Below, piece by piece: positions 43,931 to 52,927 of a DNA stretch of 64,000 bases; the first letter of the stretch is position 1, and every line of letters starts with the position of its first letter. The notes beneath the pieces are model-generated. The model was not told where the DNA came from. It saw nothing but the letters and a program-made list of their open reading frames with translations, and made no database searches. The stretch comes from Gammaproteobacteria bacterium (lineage in GTDB: Bacteria > Pseudomonadota > Gammaproteobacteria > HK1). The stretch is taken from positions 1-64,000 of the forward strand of contig JAJEAD010000011.1 of the NCBI GenBank assembly GCA_022824305.1. Direction: 5' to 3'. A program made the translations under genes and the position numbers.

Positions 43931-43954
43931 TGGGCACTATCCGATATAATCCCC
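43931..43954. repeat. Right terminal inverted repeat of the IS1595-family element
   Basis: TGGGCACTATCCGATATAAT and CCCC. Inverse of the left end with one mismatch. The second TATCGAAA copy follows at 43955-43962. Confidence 0.9.
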
Positions 43955-44239
43955 TATCGAAAGCGTACCCATGCCGGTACCCGATCGCCCCGCGCGCAGC
44001 GCCCGGCGCTCCGATGGGCAAGCCGCAATGGCTCATTCGCCCGCAAATGCGGGGAAGGCAGCGGAGCCCGTGCGTGCCCCCTGCCCCTGAGCGGCGCCGA
44101 CGGGAAATGCCCGCGGAGTGACGCGTCGTCCCTCCTGCTTTCAGCCACCCCCAGGCGTGGCGGGGTCTGGCAATCCGCATAGAATCTCCGTCGAGGCCCG
44201 TTCCACGGGCACCGCTTCGAGCCGTCGGGGAAAAGGCCC

Positions 44240-46171
44240 ATGCTCATTGCCACCGCCGGACACGTCGATCACGGCAAGACGCTGCTGGTGCGGACGCTGA
44301 CCGGAGTGGACACCGACCGGCTCCCGGAGGAGAAGTCGCGGGGCCTGAGCATCGACCTCGGCTTCGCGTACCGGGAGCTCGATTCCGGGACGGTGCTCGG
44401 CTTCGTGGACGTGCCGGGACACGAGAAGTTCGTCCGCAACATGCTCGCCGGCGTCGCCACGATCGACTTCGGGCTGCTGGTGGTCGCTGCCGACGACGGG
44501 GTGATGCCCCAGACCCGCGAGCACCTCGACATCCTCGGGCTCATGGGGCTCGACCGGGCTGCGGTCGCGCTGACCAAGATCGACCGGGTGCGCCGCGAAC
44601 GGGTAGCCGATGTGGAGGCCGCGGTGCGCGAACTCCTCGCCCCGACCACGCTCGCGGACGCGCCGGTCCTGCCGCTCAGCGCACCGACCGGAGAGGGCGT
44701 GGCGGCGCTCCGGGAGCACCTTGAGCGAAGCGCCGCCGCTCACTCGAAGCGCTCCACCGAAGGCAACTTCCGCCTCGCCATCGACCGGGCCTTCAGCGTG
44801 AGCGGCGCCGGGGTGGTCGTCACCGGCGCCGCCTTCGCGGGCCGGGTGAGGGCAGGTGATCGGCTGCTCGTTCAGCCCCACGGGATCCCGGCACGGGTGC
44901 GGGGGTTGCAGGCCGGACACCGGGACGCGACCTGCGGCCGGGCGGGACAGCGCCTCGCCGTGAACCTGAGCGGCGCGGGCCTGGACCGCGAGCAGTTGCG
45001 TCGCGGCGACTGGCTGGTGGCGGAGGGGCTCGAGCTCCTCTCCCGGCGCATCGACGTGCGACTGCGAATCCTCGCCGGTGAGAGCCGTCCCTTCCGTCAC
45101 TGGACGCCGGTGCACCTGCATCTCGGCTCCGGGTTCGCCGGGGCCCGCGTCGCGCTGCTCGAAGCGCGCCACCTGGCCCCGGGAGAGAGCGGCCTCGCGC
45201 AGATTCACCTCGACCGGCCGGCGCACGCCGTCACCGGCGACCGCTTCGTCATTCGGGACCAGTCGGGCCGGCGCACCATCGGCGGAGGGCGGGTCATCGA
45301 CCCCTTCCCCCCGGTCCGGGGTCGGGCGCGGCCCGCACGGCTCGCCACGCTGCGGGCGCTTTCTTCCCCGGAGCATGCAATGGCCCTTCGCGGAGCGCTC
45401 GTGAGCACGCCCGACGGCCTGGACCTCGAGGAGTTCTCGGCCGCCCGCAACCTGGAGGCGTCTCAAGCACAGGCGCTGTTCCGTGCCTGCGAGGTGATCG
45501 AGGTCCGCAACCGCCGGCGTAGCGTCGGGCTGTCGAGCCGGCGCTGGGACGACATTCGCGATGCCCTGTGCGGCGCGCTCGCGCGATGGCACGTCGACCA
45601 TCCGGACCAGGTCGGCTCCGACGAGGGCGCGCTGTGCCGGGAAGTGTCGTCAACCGCCCCGAGACGTCTCGCCCTGCCGGCGCTGCGGGCCCTGATCCGC
45701 GAGGGACGGATGGTCCGGGACGGCCAGTCCGTGCGCGCTCCCGACCACGTGCCGGCGCTCAGCGGAGAAGATGCCCGGCTGTGGCGCTCGCTCGCCGACG
45801 AGGTCGGGCCCCGGACCACGCGGCCGCCGGTGGTGACCGAGCTCGCGACACGATTGCGCGTCAACAAGCCGGCGCTCGTCGCCTTCCTCAAGCGCGCAGT
45901 CGGCCGGCGCCAGCTCATTCGGGTCGCCGACAACCGCTACTTCCACCCCGGGGCGCTCGCGGCCCTGGCCCGAATCGCGGCCGAGCTCGCCGGGGAGGAC
46001 CCCGAGGGTCGCTTCGATGCCGCGGGCTTTCGCGACCGCTCCGGCATTGGGCGCAATCTCACCATCCAGGTCCTGGAACACTTCGATGCCGCCGGCCTCA
46101 CCCGGCGCCTCGGAGACCGGCGCATCGTGGTCGGCTCACCGGAGGACATCTTCGGCATCCCGGAGCACTGA
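44240..46171 (+). CDS. selB: Selenocysteine-specific elongation factor SelB
   Basis: 643 aa. GTPase motifs: GHVDHGKT (7-14), DVPGH (57-61), TKID (112-115). Beta-barrel domains include RLAIDRAFSVSGAGVVVTG and a C-terminal chain of winged-helix domains (LRVNKPALVAFLKRAVGRRQLIRVADNRYFHP, VLEHFDAAGLTRRLGDRRIV) that bind the SECIS hairpin. It delivers selenocysteinyl-tRNA to UGA codons. The tRNA-Sec gene starts 179 nt downstream. A TAGAAT at about 44180-44185 is a candidate -10. Confidence 0.96.
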   Translation: MLIATAGHVDHGKTLLVRTLTGVDTDRLPEEKSRGLSIDLGFAYRELDSGTVLGFVDVPGHEKFVRNMLAGVATIDFGLLVVAADDGVMPQTREHLDILGLMGLDRAAVALTKIDRVRRERVADVEAAVRELLAPTTLADAPVLPLSAPTGEGVAALREHLERSAAAHSKRSTEGNFRLAIDRAFSVSGAGVVVTGAAFAGRVRAGDRLLVQPHGIPARVRGLQAGHRDATCGRAGQRLAVNLSGAGLDREQLRRGDWLVAEGLELLSRRIDVRLRILAGESRPFRHWTPVHLHLGSGFAGARVALLEARHLAPGESGLAQIHLDRPAHAVTGDRFVIRDQSGRRTIGGGRVIDPFPPVRGRARPARLATLRALSSPEHAMALRGALVSTPDGLDLEEFSAARNLEASQAQALFRACEVIEVRNRRRSVGLSSRRWDDIRDALCGALARWHVDHPDQVGSDEGALCREVSSTAPRRLALPALRALIREGRMVRDGQSVRAPDHVPALSGEDARLWRSLADEVGPRTTRPPVVTELATRLRVNKPALVAFLKRAVGRRQLIRVADNRYFHPGALAALARIAAELAGEDPEGRFDAAGFRDRSGIGRNLTIQVLEHFDAAGLTRRLGDRRIVVGSPEDIFGIPEH

Positions 46172-46350
46172 GTTCTCGCCTCGCCGAGTCGCCGTCGGGC
46201 GTCGGCGATGGGCAGGCGTGCCGAAGACGACGCCGTGCGCCTGGACGGACGTGGGCCGCGGCGCGCGTTGTGGAGTAAAGTGCGCGCCTTGCCGGCAACG
46301 GCAGTGTGCCGCGGCGCCCGGCGAGGGAAGGACCGGTGCGCGGATTCTCA

Positions 46351-46445
46351 GGAAGTGGATCGGGTCCGGTGGCCCGTGCGGACTTCAAATCCGTTGGGAC
46401 GTGTCAGACGCGTCCGGTGGGTTCGACTCCCACCCACTTCCGCCA
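46351..46445 (+). tRNA. selC: tRNA-Sec (selC, anticodon TCA)
   Basis: A 95-nt tRNA, as in E. coli selC. Acceptor GGAAGTG pairs with CACTTCC before GCCA. Extended D arm (CGGGTCCGGTGGCCCG), anticodon loop CTTCAAA with anticodon TCA (reads UGA), a long variable arm (GGGACGTGTCAGACGCGTCC) and T arm GGTGGGTTCGACTCCCACC. The LLM oxidoreductase gene begins 68 nt after its end, a close placement that may reflect cotranscription with selB. Confidence 0.96.
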
Positions 46446-46513
46446 GGGACGCCCGCCCCTCGAACGCACAGGAGACAGGCGGCGCTCGCACCTCGAGCAC
46501 ATCGGAAGTACCC

Positions 46514-47692
46514 ATGAAGTTCGGATACGTCAACCTCCTCGAGCAGCCCGACCACATCGACTACGCGGGGTTGCTGGACAACCTGCGGGAGCAGGCCGCG
46601 CTCTGCGACGAAGCGGGCTGGGAGCACGTCTGGCTCGGCGAGCATCACTTCGGAGCGACCGGCCACGACAACTCGCCCAACCCCTTCATGATCGCCGCGG
46701 ACCTCGGTGCGAGAACCCGCCGCATACGCCTCGGCATCGCGGTGGTGGTGCTCCCTCTCTGGCACCCCTTGCGCGCGGCCGAGAACATCGCCCTGCTCGA
46801 CCAGATGCTTCGAGGCCGCGTCGAGATCGGCTTCGGCCGCGCGAGCCAGCCCCACGAGGTGGTGACCTTCAACCCCGCCGCGGACCCGAGAAACGAAACG
46901 GGCTCCCGGGAGGTGTTCTCCGAGAGCCTCGCCGTGGTGCGCAAGGCCCTGACGGAGAGATTCTTCAGTCACCGGGGAAAACACTACCAGCTCCCGCCGG
47001 AGGGCCTGACCTGGGCACGCCGGGAGGGCGTGGAGGAGGACCCGGAGTGGATTCGCGACGGAGGCATCCACCGGCTCTGCGTGGTGCCCAAGCCCCATCA
47101 GCACCCCCACCCGCCCTTCTGGATGGCGGCTTCCAGCGCCCCCTCGGTGGAGGTCTGCGCCGAGCTCGATCTGAAGGTGCTGGCGTGGCGCCAGAGTCCG
47201 CGGATGCTGCGCCAGTGGATCGCAAGCTACGCGAAGGTCCTCGATAGAAAGGGTCGGCCGCTTGCACGCCCCGGCCGCAACTGGGGGGTGCTGCGCAACA
47301 TCTACGTCGCTCCCACCATGGAGGAAGCGCGGCGAGACTACGAGCCGGCGCTGATGGGCTCGCTGCGCTACCGCGCCGCCGACCCGTGGCGGGCTCTGCG
47401 CGCGCATCTCGATCCCGGCGAGGATCCCGCTCCGGGAACGCGTCTCGGATGGGACTTCCTGCAGGGCAGGAGCCTCATTGCCGGAACCCCGGATCACGTC
47501 GCGGAGACCATCGTCGAGCTCGGAGGGCTCACCGGAGTCGAGACCCTGCTGGTGGGAATCGGCACCCGGGGGCTCGCGCAGGAGAAGGTGATGCGCTGCC
47601 TCGAGCTCTTCTCCGAGCGCGTGATTCCGCAGGTCGAGCGGGAGCTCGGGACCCCGGCGAAGGAGGCGGCGCCGGCGGAAGCGACGGGCTGA
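46514..47692 (+). CDS. LLM-class flavin-dependent oxidoreductase
   Basis: 392 aa, luciferase-like TIM barrel: MKFGYVNLLEQPDH, EHVWLGEHHFGATGHDNSPNPFMIAADLGARTRRIRLGIAV, LDQMLRGRVEIGFGRASQPHE, and the C-terminal SLIAGTPDHVAETIVELGGLTGVETLLVG. Typical of F420- or FMN-dependent oxygenases with loose substrate range. No in-frame TGA or Sec residue seen. It lies between selC and an amidohydrolase, an unusual neighbourhood for Sec genes. Confidence 0.87.
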   Translation: MKFGYVNLLEQPDHIDYAGLLDNLREQAALCDEAGWEHVWLGEHHFGATGHDNSPNPFMIAADLGARTRRIRLGIAVVVLPLWHPLRAAENIALLDQMLRGRVEIGFGRASQPHEVVTFNPAADPRNETGSREVFSESLAVVRKALTERFFSHRGKHYQLPPEGLTWARREGVEEDPEWIRDGGIHRLCVVPKPHQHPHPPFWMAASSAPSVEVCAELDLKVLAWRQSPRMLRQWIASYAKVLDRKGRPLARPGRNWGVLRNIYVAPTMEEARRDYEPALMGSLRYRAADPWRALRAHLDPGEDPAPGTRLGWDFLQGRSLIAGTPDHVAETIVELGGLTGVETLLVGIGTRGLAQEKVMRCLELFSERVIPQVERELGTPAKEAAPAEATG

Positions 47693-47768
47693 GTCCCGGT
47701 GGCGGGGGGCGGCGGCGCTTCCGCCGCTTGACGCATAATGAACACTTCCCATTGAAGCCGAGCCAGCC

Positions 47769-48866
47769 ATGTCCGAGTTCAAGGTCATCTCAGCCGACTC
47801 CCACGTTCAGGAGGACCCTCTCCTCTACCGGGAACGGGTGCCGAAGAAGTATCGCGACCGGGTGCCGCATCTCGAAGAGCGTGACGGCGCGCGCTACTAC
47901 GTCATGGAAGGAAAGAAGCCGCGCCGCCTGGACATCGCGGCGGGCGTGGCGACGAGCGAGGACCAGGACCGCGAGTTCCGATCCGACCCCAGCGGCGGAC
48001 GGGATCTCGACCGGCGCCTCGCGGACATGCGCCGCGACGGCATCGACGCGGAAGTGATCTATGCGAACGAGACCCTGGCGCTGTACATGTCGCCCGACCC
48101 CGAGTACCAGATGTGCGTGGCCCGGGCCTTCAACGACTGGGCGATCGAGCTCTTCGGCGCGCACCGGGAACGCTTCGTTCCGGTGGCGGCGCTGCCGGTG
48201 TCGGACGTCGATGCCGCGGTGGCCGAGGTCGAGCGCATCGCCCGGCTGGGCTACCGCAGCGCCAAGATCCCGATCACGGTGAAGGACAGACCCTACAACC
48301 TCCCCGTGTACGAACCCCTCTGGTCGGCGGTCGAGGACACCGGCCTCGTGCTCGCGCTGCACGCATTCACCAACGACCGCGACCTGTATCCGGAGGACTG
48401 GGGCGAGCTCGACGGGGTGGGAGGCGCGCTCGACTTCATGGTGATGCGCATGGCGGACGGGATGAGTCCGATCTCGCTGCTCATCAGCGCCGGCGTGGCG
48501 ATGCGCCACCCGAAGCTCAAGTTCGCGGTGGTGGAGTGCGGCGCCGGCTGGCTCGCCTGGCTGCTCTATGCGCTCGACGAGCAGTACGAGAAGAAGCACA
48601 TGTGGATCCAGCCCAAGCTCGATCTGCGCCCCAGCGAGTACTTCGCAAGACAGGGATACGTCACTTTCGGCGACGACCCCAGCGCCCTGCGGAACCTGGA
48701 CTGGACGGGCGCCGGCAACCTGATGTGGGGAAGCGACTATCCGCACGACGAAGGGACCTTCCCGCACTCTCGCGAGGTGATCGAGCGCACCTTCGAGGGC
48801 GTCTCGACGGAGGACAAGCACCGCATCGTGTACGGCAACGCGGCCGCGCTCTACGGGTTCGACTGA
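47769..48866 (+). CDS. Amidohydrolase family 2 (ACMSD-like)
   Basis: 365 aa. Begins VISADSHVQEDPLLY, with the metal-binding DSH variant seen in amidohydrolase-2 proteins, then EVIYANETLALYMSPDPEY, FNDWAIELFG, HRERFVPVAALPVSDVDAAV, ALHAFTN and the C-terminal LMWGSDYPHDEGTFPHSREV with the metal Asp. Amidohydrolase-2 members hydrolyse or decarboxylate aromatic acids; this group often follows LLM oxidoreductases in degradation clusters. Candidate -10 CATAAT lies at about 47736. Same orientation as selD downstream. Confidence 0.87.
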   Translation: MSEFKVISADSHVQEDPLLYRERVPKKYRDRVPHLEERDGARYYVMEGKKPRRLDIAAGVATSEDQDREFRSDPSGGRDLDRRLADMRRDGIDAEVIYANETLALYMSPDPEYQMCVARAFNDWAIELFGAHRERFVPVAALPVSDVDAAVAEVERIARLGYRSAKIPITVKDRPYNLPVYEPLWSAVEDTGLVLALHAFTNDRDLYPEDWGELDGVGGALDFMVMRMADGMSPISLLISAGVAMRHPKLKFAVVECGAGWLAWLLYALDEQYEKKHMWIQPKLDLRPSEYFARQGYVTFGDDPSALRNLDWTGAGNLMWGSDYPHDEGTFPHSREVIERTFEGVSTEDKHRIVYGNAAALYGFD

Positions 48867-48937
48867 GCGCGGCGAGCCCGCCGGGACCGAAAAGCGGCGG
48901 CGAGGCGCACTTCCCTATTCCGCGGGACTCGGACCCG

Positions 48938-51151
48938 ATGCGTCAACCGGTGGAAAAGGACGTGGTCCTCGTCGGGGGAGGCCACAGCCACGTCGAGGTC
49001 CTGCGGCGCTTCGCGATGTCTCCCCTCCCGGGGCTGCGCCTCACTCTCGTCACCCGCGACCTGCTCACTCCCTACTCCGGCATGCTGCCGGGACTGGTCG
49101 CCGGACACTACCGGCACGAGGAGGCGCACATCGATCTGCGCCGGCTCGCGGGCTTCGCGGGCGCGCGCCTCTTCCACGGCCCGGCGACGGGGCTGGATCT
49201 GGAGCGGAGCAAGGTGCGGATCGAGGGGCGGCCCCCGGTCGCCTTCGACCTGCTCTCACTGGACATCGGGTCCCTTCCCCGCAGCCGGCATATCGAAGGC
49301 GCGAGCGAGTGGGCCATGCCCGTCAAGCCGGTCAATGCGTTTCTGGAAGGCCTCACGGAACTCGAGAAACGGGCCCGCACGGCGCACGAACCACTGCGGC
49401 TCCTGGTCATCGGAGCGGGGGCGGGAGGCGTCGAGCTCTCCCTCGCCCTCCACCGCCGCCTCGGCGAGGCGGCCCGTGGGGGGCATCCGCGCATCACGGT
49501 CGTGTGCGCGGACGCGAACCCTCTGCCCGGGCACGGCGCGGGAACCCGGCGCCGGATCCGCTCGGCGCTCGCGCGCGCAGGGATCGAGCTGCGCTGCGAA
49601 TCCCGGGTCAGCGCGCTGCGGGAGGGCCGGGCCGAAGTGGCCGGCGCTCCCGCCATCCGCTTCGACGCCGCGGTGCTCGTTACCGATGCCGCGCCCGCTC
49701 CCTGGATCGCCGACACCGGCCTCGACGTGGACGAGGCCGGATTCGTGCGGGTGCGCGAAACGCTGCAGTCGACGTCGCACGACCACGTGCTCGCGGCGGG
49801 CGACATCGCCGGGTTCGCCGCTCGCCCGAATCTGCCCAAGTCGGGCGTGTACGCGGTGCGGGCCGGACCGGTCCTCGCCGAGAACCTGAGACGCCTCGCC
49901 CTCGGACGACCACCGACGCCCTATCGCCCCCAGCGCCGCACCCTGTCCCTGATATCGACCGGCGGACGCCATGCCGTGGCGTCCTGGGGCGGGCTCGCAC
50001 TCCAGGGCGATCGAATGTGGCGGCTCAAGGACTGGATCGACCGGCGCTGGATGCGCCGCTACCAGGTGCTGCCGCCGATGCAGCCTTCCGTCTCCGCCGG
50101 CGAAAGCGAGTCCGCCGCGGCCAAGGGCGCCCCGATGCGCTGCGGCGGGTGCGGAGCGAAGGTGGCGAGCCCCGTCCTCAGGGCGGCGCTGGCCCGCATC
50201 GAGCCGGGGCGGCGTCCCGACGTCCTGATCGGCCTCGACGCCCCGGACGACGCCGCCATACTCGAGGTGCCCCGAGGCACCGCCCTGGTGCAGTCGGTGG
50301 ACCACTTCCGGCCCTTCCTGGACGATCCCTACCTGTTCGGTTTCATCACCGCCACGCACTGCCTGGGAGACCTGTTCGCGATGGGCGCGAGCGCCCACTC
50401 CGCGCAGGCCACGGTAACGCTCGCCTACGGCAGTGCCGAACAGCAGGAGGAAGAGCTCTTTCAGCTTCTCTCGGGAGCGACGCAGGCGCTCCGCGATGCG
50501 GGGGCGGTGCTGGTGGGCGGGCACACCGGGGAGGGTCCCGAGCCCGCGCTCGGGCTCACCGTGAACGGATTCGCCCCTCCCGGTGCGCTGCTGCGCAAGG
50601 GCGGGGCCCGCGCCGGAGATTTCCTCGTGCTCACCAAGGCGCTCGGCACCGGAGTGATCTTCGCCGCGAACATGCAGGCCCGGGCCGAGGCGGCGTCGGT
50701 TCAGGCCGCGCTCGCCTCGATGCAGATGTCGAACCGCGGCGGCGCCGAGCTGCTCACCGGTCACGGTGCGAGCTCGTGCACCGACATTACCGGGTTCGGA
50801 CTTCTCGGTCACCTGGTCGAGATCCTGAACGCGTCGGGGCTCCGGGCCCGTATCGATCCCGCCCGCCTGCCCGTCCTGCCCCAGGCGAGAGAGCTCCTGG
50901 AAGAGGGGTTCGCCAGCACCCTGCATCCCGGAAACGAGGCCTTCGCGGTACAGCTCGCGGGACCGGCCCCCCGGCGTCGCGACCTGGCCGTCGTCTACGA
51001 TCCGCAGACTTCCGGCGGACTGCTGGCAAGCGTCTCCCCTTCCTCCGTCGACGCCTGCGTCGCCGCTCTGCGAGCGTCCGGGTACGTGGACACGGCGGTG
51101 ATCGGCGAGGTGCTGCCCGGCAGCGGCGACGCCCTGGTCGACGTGGACTGA
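48938..51151 (+). CDS. selD: NADH dehydrogenase-like / SelD fusion (selenide, water dikinase)
   Basis: 737 aa. N-terminal half (about 6-370) is an FAD-dependent pyridine nucleotide-disulfide oxidoreductase-like domain: VVLVGGGHSHVEVLRRFA, TPYSGMLPGLVAGHY, LLVIGAGAGGVELSLAL, and LAAGDIAGF. From residue 400 comes a complete SelD: MRCGGCGAKVASPVLR (active Cys405, Lys408), DDAAILEVP, SVDHFRPFLDDPYLFG and HTGEGPEPALGLTVNGF. SelD makes selenophosphate from selenide and ATP. NDH-SelD fusions are known in several bacteria; the N-terminal domain may supply selenide (inference). E. coli SelD has Cys19 where this protein has Ala407. Confidence 0.92.
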   Translation: MRQPVEKDVVLVGGGHSHVEVLRRFAMSPLPGLRLTLVTRDLLTPYSGMLPGLVAGHYRHEEAHIDLRRLAGFAGARLFHGPATGLDLERSKVRIEGRPPVAFDLLSLDIGSLPRSRHIEGASEWAMPVKPVNAFLEGLTELEKRARTAHEPLRLLVIGAGAGGVELSLALHRRLGEAARGGHPRITVVCADANPLPGHGAGTRRRIRSALARAGIELRCESRVSALREGRAEVAGAPAIRFDAAVLVTDAAPAPWIADTGLDVDEAGFVRVRETLQSTSHDHVLAAGDIAGFAARPNLPKSGVYAVRAGPVLAENLRRLALGRPPTPYRPQRRTLSLISTGGRHAVASWGGLALQGDRMWRLKDWIDRRWMRRYQVLPPMQPSVSAGESESAAAKGAPMRCGGCGAKVASPVLRAALARIEPGRRPDVLIGLDAPDDAAILEVPRGTALVQSVDHFRPFLDDPYLFGFITATHCLGDLFAMGASAHSAQATVTLAYGSAEQQEEELFQLLSGATQALRDAGAVLVGGHTGEGPEPALGLTVNGFAPPGALLRKGGARAGDFLVLTKALGTGVIFAANMQARAEAASVQAALASMQMSNRGGAELLTGHGASSCTDITGFGLLGHLVEILNASGLRARIDPARLPVLPQARELLEEGFASTLHPGNEAFAVQLAGPAPRRRDLAVVYDPQTSGGLLASVSPSSVDACVAALRASGYVDTAVIGEVLPGSGDALVDVD

Positions 51152-51384
51152 GGAAGCGCTCCTCGAACGAAGCGCAACCGGACGGGAGCCCCCCGCGGAA
51201 CGTCCCTCTCGCCCTGCCGCACTCCGGTGGCCGGCGCGGCGACCCTCCCTGACTGCGCATCGTCGGAACCTTCGGAAAACCGAAGCTCCGCCGCCGGTAA
51301 GCACCAATGGCGCTTCGGTCGCTCACGAGGCATAAAGGCACTCAACAGATTGCTTCCATCGCCTCATTCAATTCGGAGAACACC

Positions 51385-51771
51385 ATGAACGGACAACATC
51401 ATTCCCACGGGCATGCTCATGCCGCCCACGCGCAGAGTGGCGTCTTCCCGGGACTGGTGGGTATCACGGAGCCCCTCACCGAGCTGGTATCCGGTGCGCT
51501 GTCCGCCCTGCGCGGCATCCGCTCGAGCCTTCGGCAGCGGGCGCAGAGGCGGCACACTCTCGCCGCGCTTCATCGCCTGGACCACAGATTGCTCGCGGAT
51601 ATCGGCCTGGAACGCGGCGACCTCATCGAGGCCGAGGCCCGGGGTCTGCCAATCCTGGACCTCGAGCGGCGCCGGCTCACGACCTCCAGACGACGTGCCG
51701 GCCGTCTCGACGCCGCGCTCGATTCTCGGCGACCCGCAGTCAACGACGAGAGCTACCGCCTCGTCGCCTGA
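51385..51771 (+). CDS. DUF1127-type protein with a histidine-rich N-terminus
   Basis: 128 aa. The DUF1127 signature is RRHTLAALHRLDHRLLADIGLERGDLIEAEARG in the middle (about 52-84), typical of small regulatory or stress-linked proteins. The first 17 residues hold six His (H5, H6, H8, H10, H12, H15), a likely metal-binding tail that ordinary DUF1127 proteins lack. A longer frame starts at 51307, but GGAGAA before the ATG at 51385 favours this start. A strong terminator follows at 51798. Confidence 0.75.
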   Translation: MNGQHHSHGHAHAAHAQSGVFPGLVGITEPLTELVSGALSALRGIRSSLRQRAQRRHTLAALHRLDHRLLADIGLERGDLIEAEARGLPILDLERRRLTTSRRRAGRLDAALDSRRPAVNDESYRLVA

Positions 51772-51797
51772 ACCTCCCCTCGCGGGCGCCGGGACCG

Positions 51798-51837
51798 ATG
51801 CCCCCTTCCGGGTACGGAAGGGGGCATTTTCCTTTTG
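51798..51837 (+). terminator. Rho-independent terminator after the DUF1127 gene
   Basis: A perfect 13-bp stem (ATGCCCCCTTCCG and CGGAAGGGGGCAT) with a GGTA loop and a T-rich tail (TTTCCTTTTG). It begins 26 nt after the stop codon. The best-formed terminator in the window. Confidence 0.9.
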
Positions 51838-52013
51838 GGCGCCGGAAAACGCGAGACTTCCGGCCCTTCGCACGGCGCCGGATCGCGCCCATGCGACGGA
51901 CGGGAGCGAGGCTGGATCATTCGCCATCGCTCGGCGAGGATGGCCGTCCCGTCACGCGCACGCTCACGGCGAGCGGCGGGATCCGTTTCCCGAGGCCCGA
52001 GGAACCCTGTCCG

Positions 52014-52610
52014 ATGAACATCGACGTCGACGCATTCCGAAAGCCGCGTCAGCCGGTAGAACCCCTCATCTATCGCCGGTGGTCGCCCCGGGCGATGTCC
52101 GGAGAAGCGTTGGCGGAACACGAGATCGACGCCCTCTTCGAAGCCGCGCGCTGGGCGCCGAGCTGCTTCAATGAACAGCCGTGGCGCTTTCTCTTCGCCC
52201 GGCGCGACACTCCCTCGTGGCAGACCTTCTTCAGCTTGCTGGTAGAGGGGAACCAGCGCTGGGCCAGCAATGCCGCGCTGCTCGCGGTCGTGGTCTCCCG
52301 CCGGGCCTTCGAGCGCAACGAGCGGGAGTCGCGCACCCATTCCTTCGATGCCGGGGCGGCGTGGCAGTGCCTCGCCCTGCAGGGCAGCGCGCTCGGCCTC
52401 GTCGTGCACGGGATGGCGGGCTTCGATTACGAGGGCGCGCGCATCAACCTCGAAGTCCCCGACTCCTATCGGGTCGAAGCGATGATCGCGGTGGGCCGCC
52501 CCGGGCGCATCGAGGACCTCGACGAAAGCCTCCGGGAGCGCGAGCGTCCGTCGGATCGGAAGCCGGCGAACGAGTTCGCTTTCGAGGGCAGTGGAGCGAC
52601 GCTGCGCTGA
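52014..52610 (+). CDS. Nitroreductase family protein
   Basis: 198 aa. Fold features: IYRRWSPRAMSGEALAEHEIDALFEAARWAPSCFNEQPWRFLFA (about 19-62, FMN-binding N-terminal), DAGAAWQCLALQGSALGLVVHGMAGFD and a C-terminal MIAVGRPG. Nitroreductases use FMN and NAD(P)H to reduce nitro groups, quinones or flavins. The ATG at 52014 comes right after CCGAGGAACCCTGTCCG; an upstream ATG (51798) lies in the terminator and is rejected. No close functional partner identified. Confidence 0.86.
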   Translation: MNIDVDAFRKPRQPVEPLIYRRWSPRAMSGEALAEHEIDALFEAARWAPSCFNEQPWRFLFARRDTPSWQTFFSLLVEGNQRWASNAALLAVVVSRRAFERNERESRTHSFDAGAAWQCLALQGSALGLVVHGMAGFDYEGARINLEVPDSYRVEAMIAVGRPGRIEDLDESLRERERPSDRKPANEFAFEGSGATLR

Positions 52611-52927
52611 GGAGAACCCGGGCGCCGTGCCGGAACCGGAAGCCCGGAGTGGCCGAGGGCGACGAGGCCGGGAAGCCCTTCCGGGGGCGCGCCGCCCGAA
52701 CCCGCGTTGACTCGCTCCCGCGGACCCCCGATCCTGTCGAGGCTCCGGGCGATCCGCATGCCGAGATTCCACTCCCTCTTCCGTCGAGCGATCCGCGCGC
52801 GATGCGTCGCGGCCGCATCGGCGCACTCCGCCTTCCCCCGAATCGACAAGGCATCGCCCGAGATGATCGGCATGAGAAGCGCCGGCGGGCGGCAAGGCGG
52901 ATTGAACGCACACTCTCGAGGTGAACC
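52611..52927. other. Intergenic region upstream of the class-III aminotransferase
   Basis: I see no gene, promoter or repeat that can be supported. Antisense and sense frames look like non-coding readings of GC-rich DNA. Confidence 0.4.

Larger units (their letters stand above)
40472..43954. mobile_element. IS1595-family element with passenger genes (3,483 bp)
   Basis: Bounded by 24-bp inverted repeats (40472-40495 and 43931-43954) that differ at one position, and flanked by the 8-bp duplication TATCGAAA. It carries the transposase (40554-41546) plus three genes that are not transposition genes: a 79-aa protein, a secreted repeat protein and a 59-aa protein. IS1595 elements are known to carry passengers in some members. 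The block (63% GC in one sampled line) is less GC-rich than its neighbours. The tight end match and duplication imply a relatively recent insertion. Confidence 0.9.

Noticed and set aside
40554..43954. CRISPR array or integron attC site in the transposon
   Set aside because: The 43488-43612 arms do not fit attC core sites (RYYYAAC/GTTRRRY), and no regular spaced direct repeats were seen anywhere in the window.
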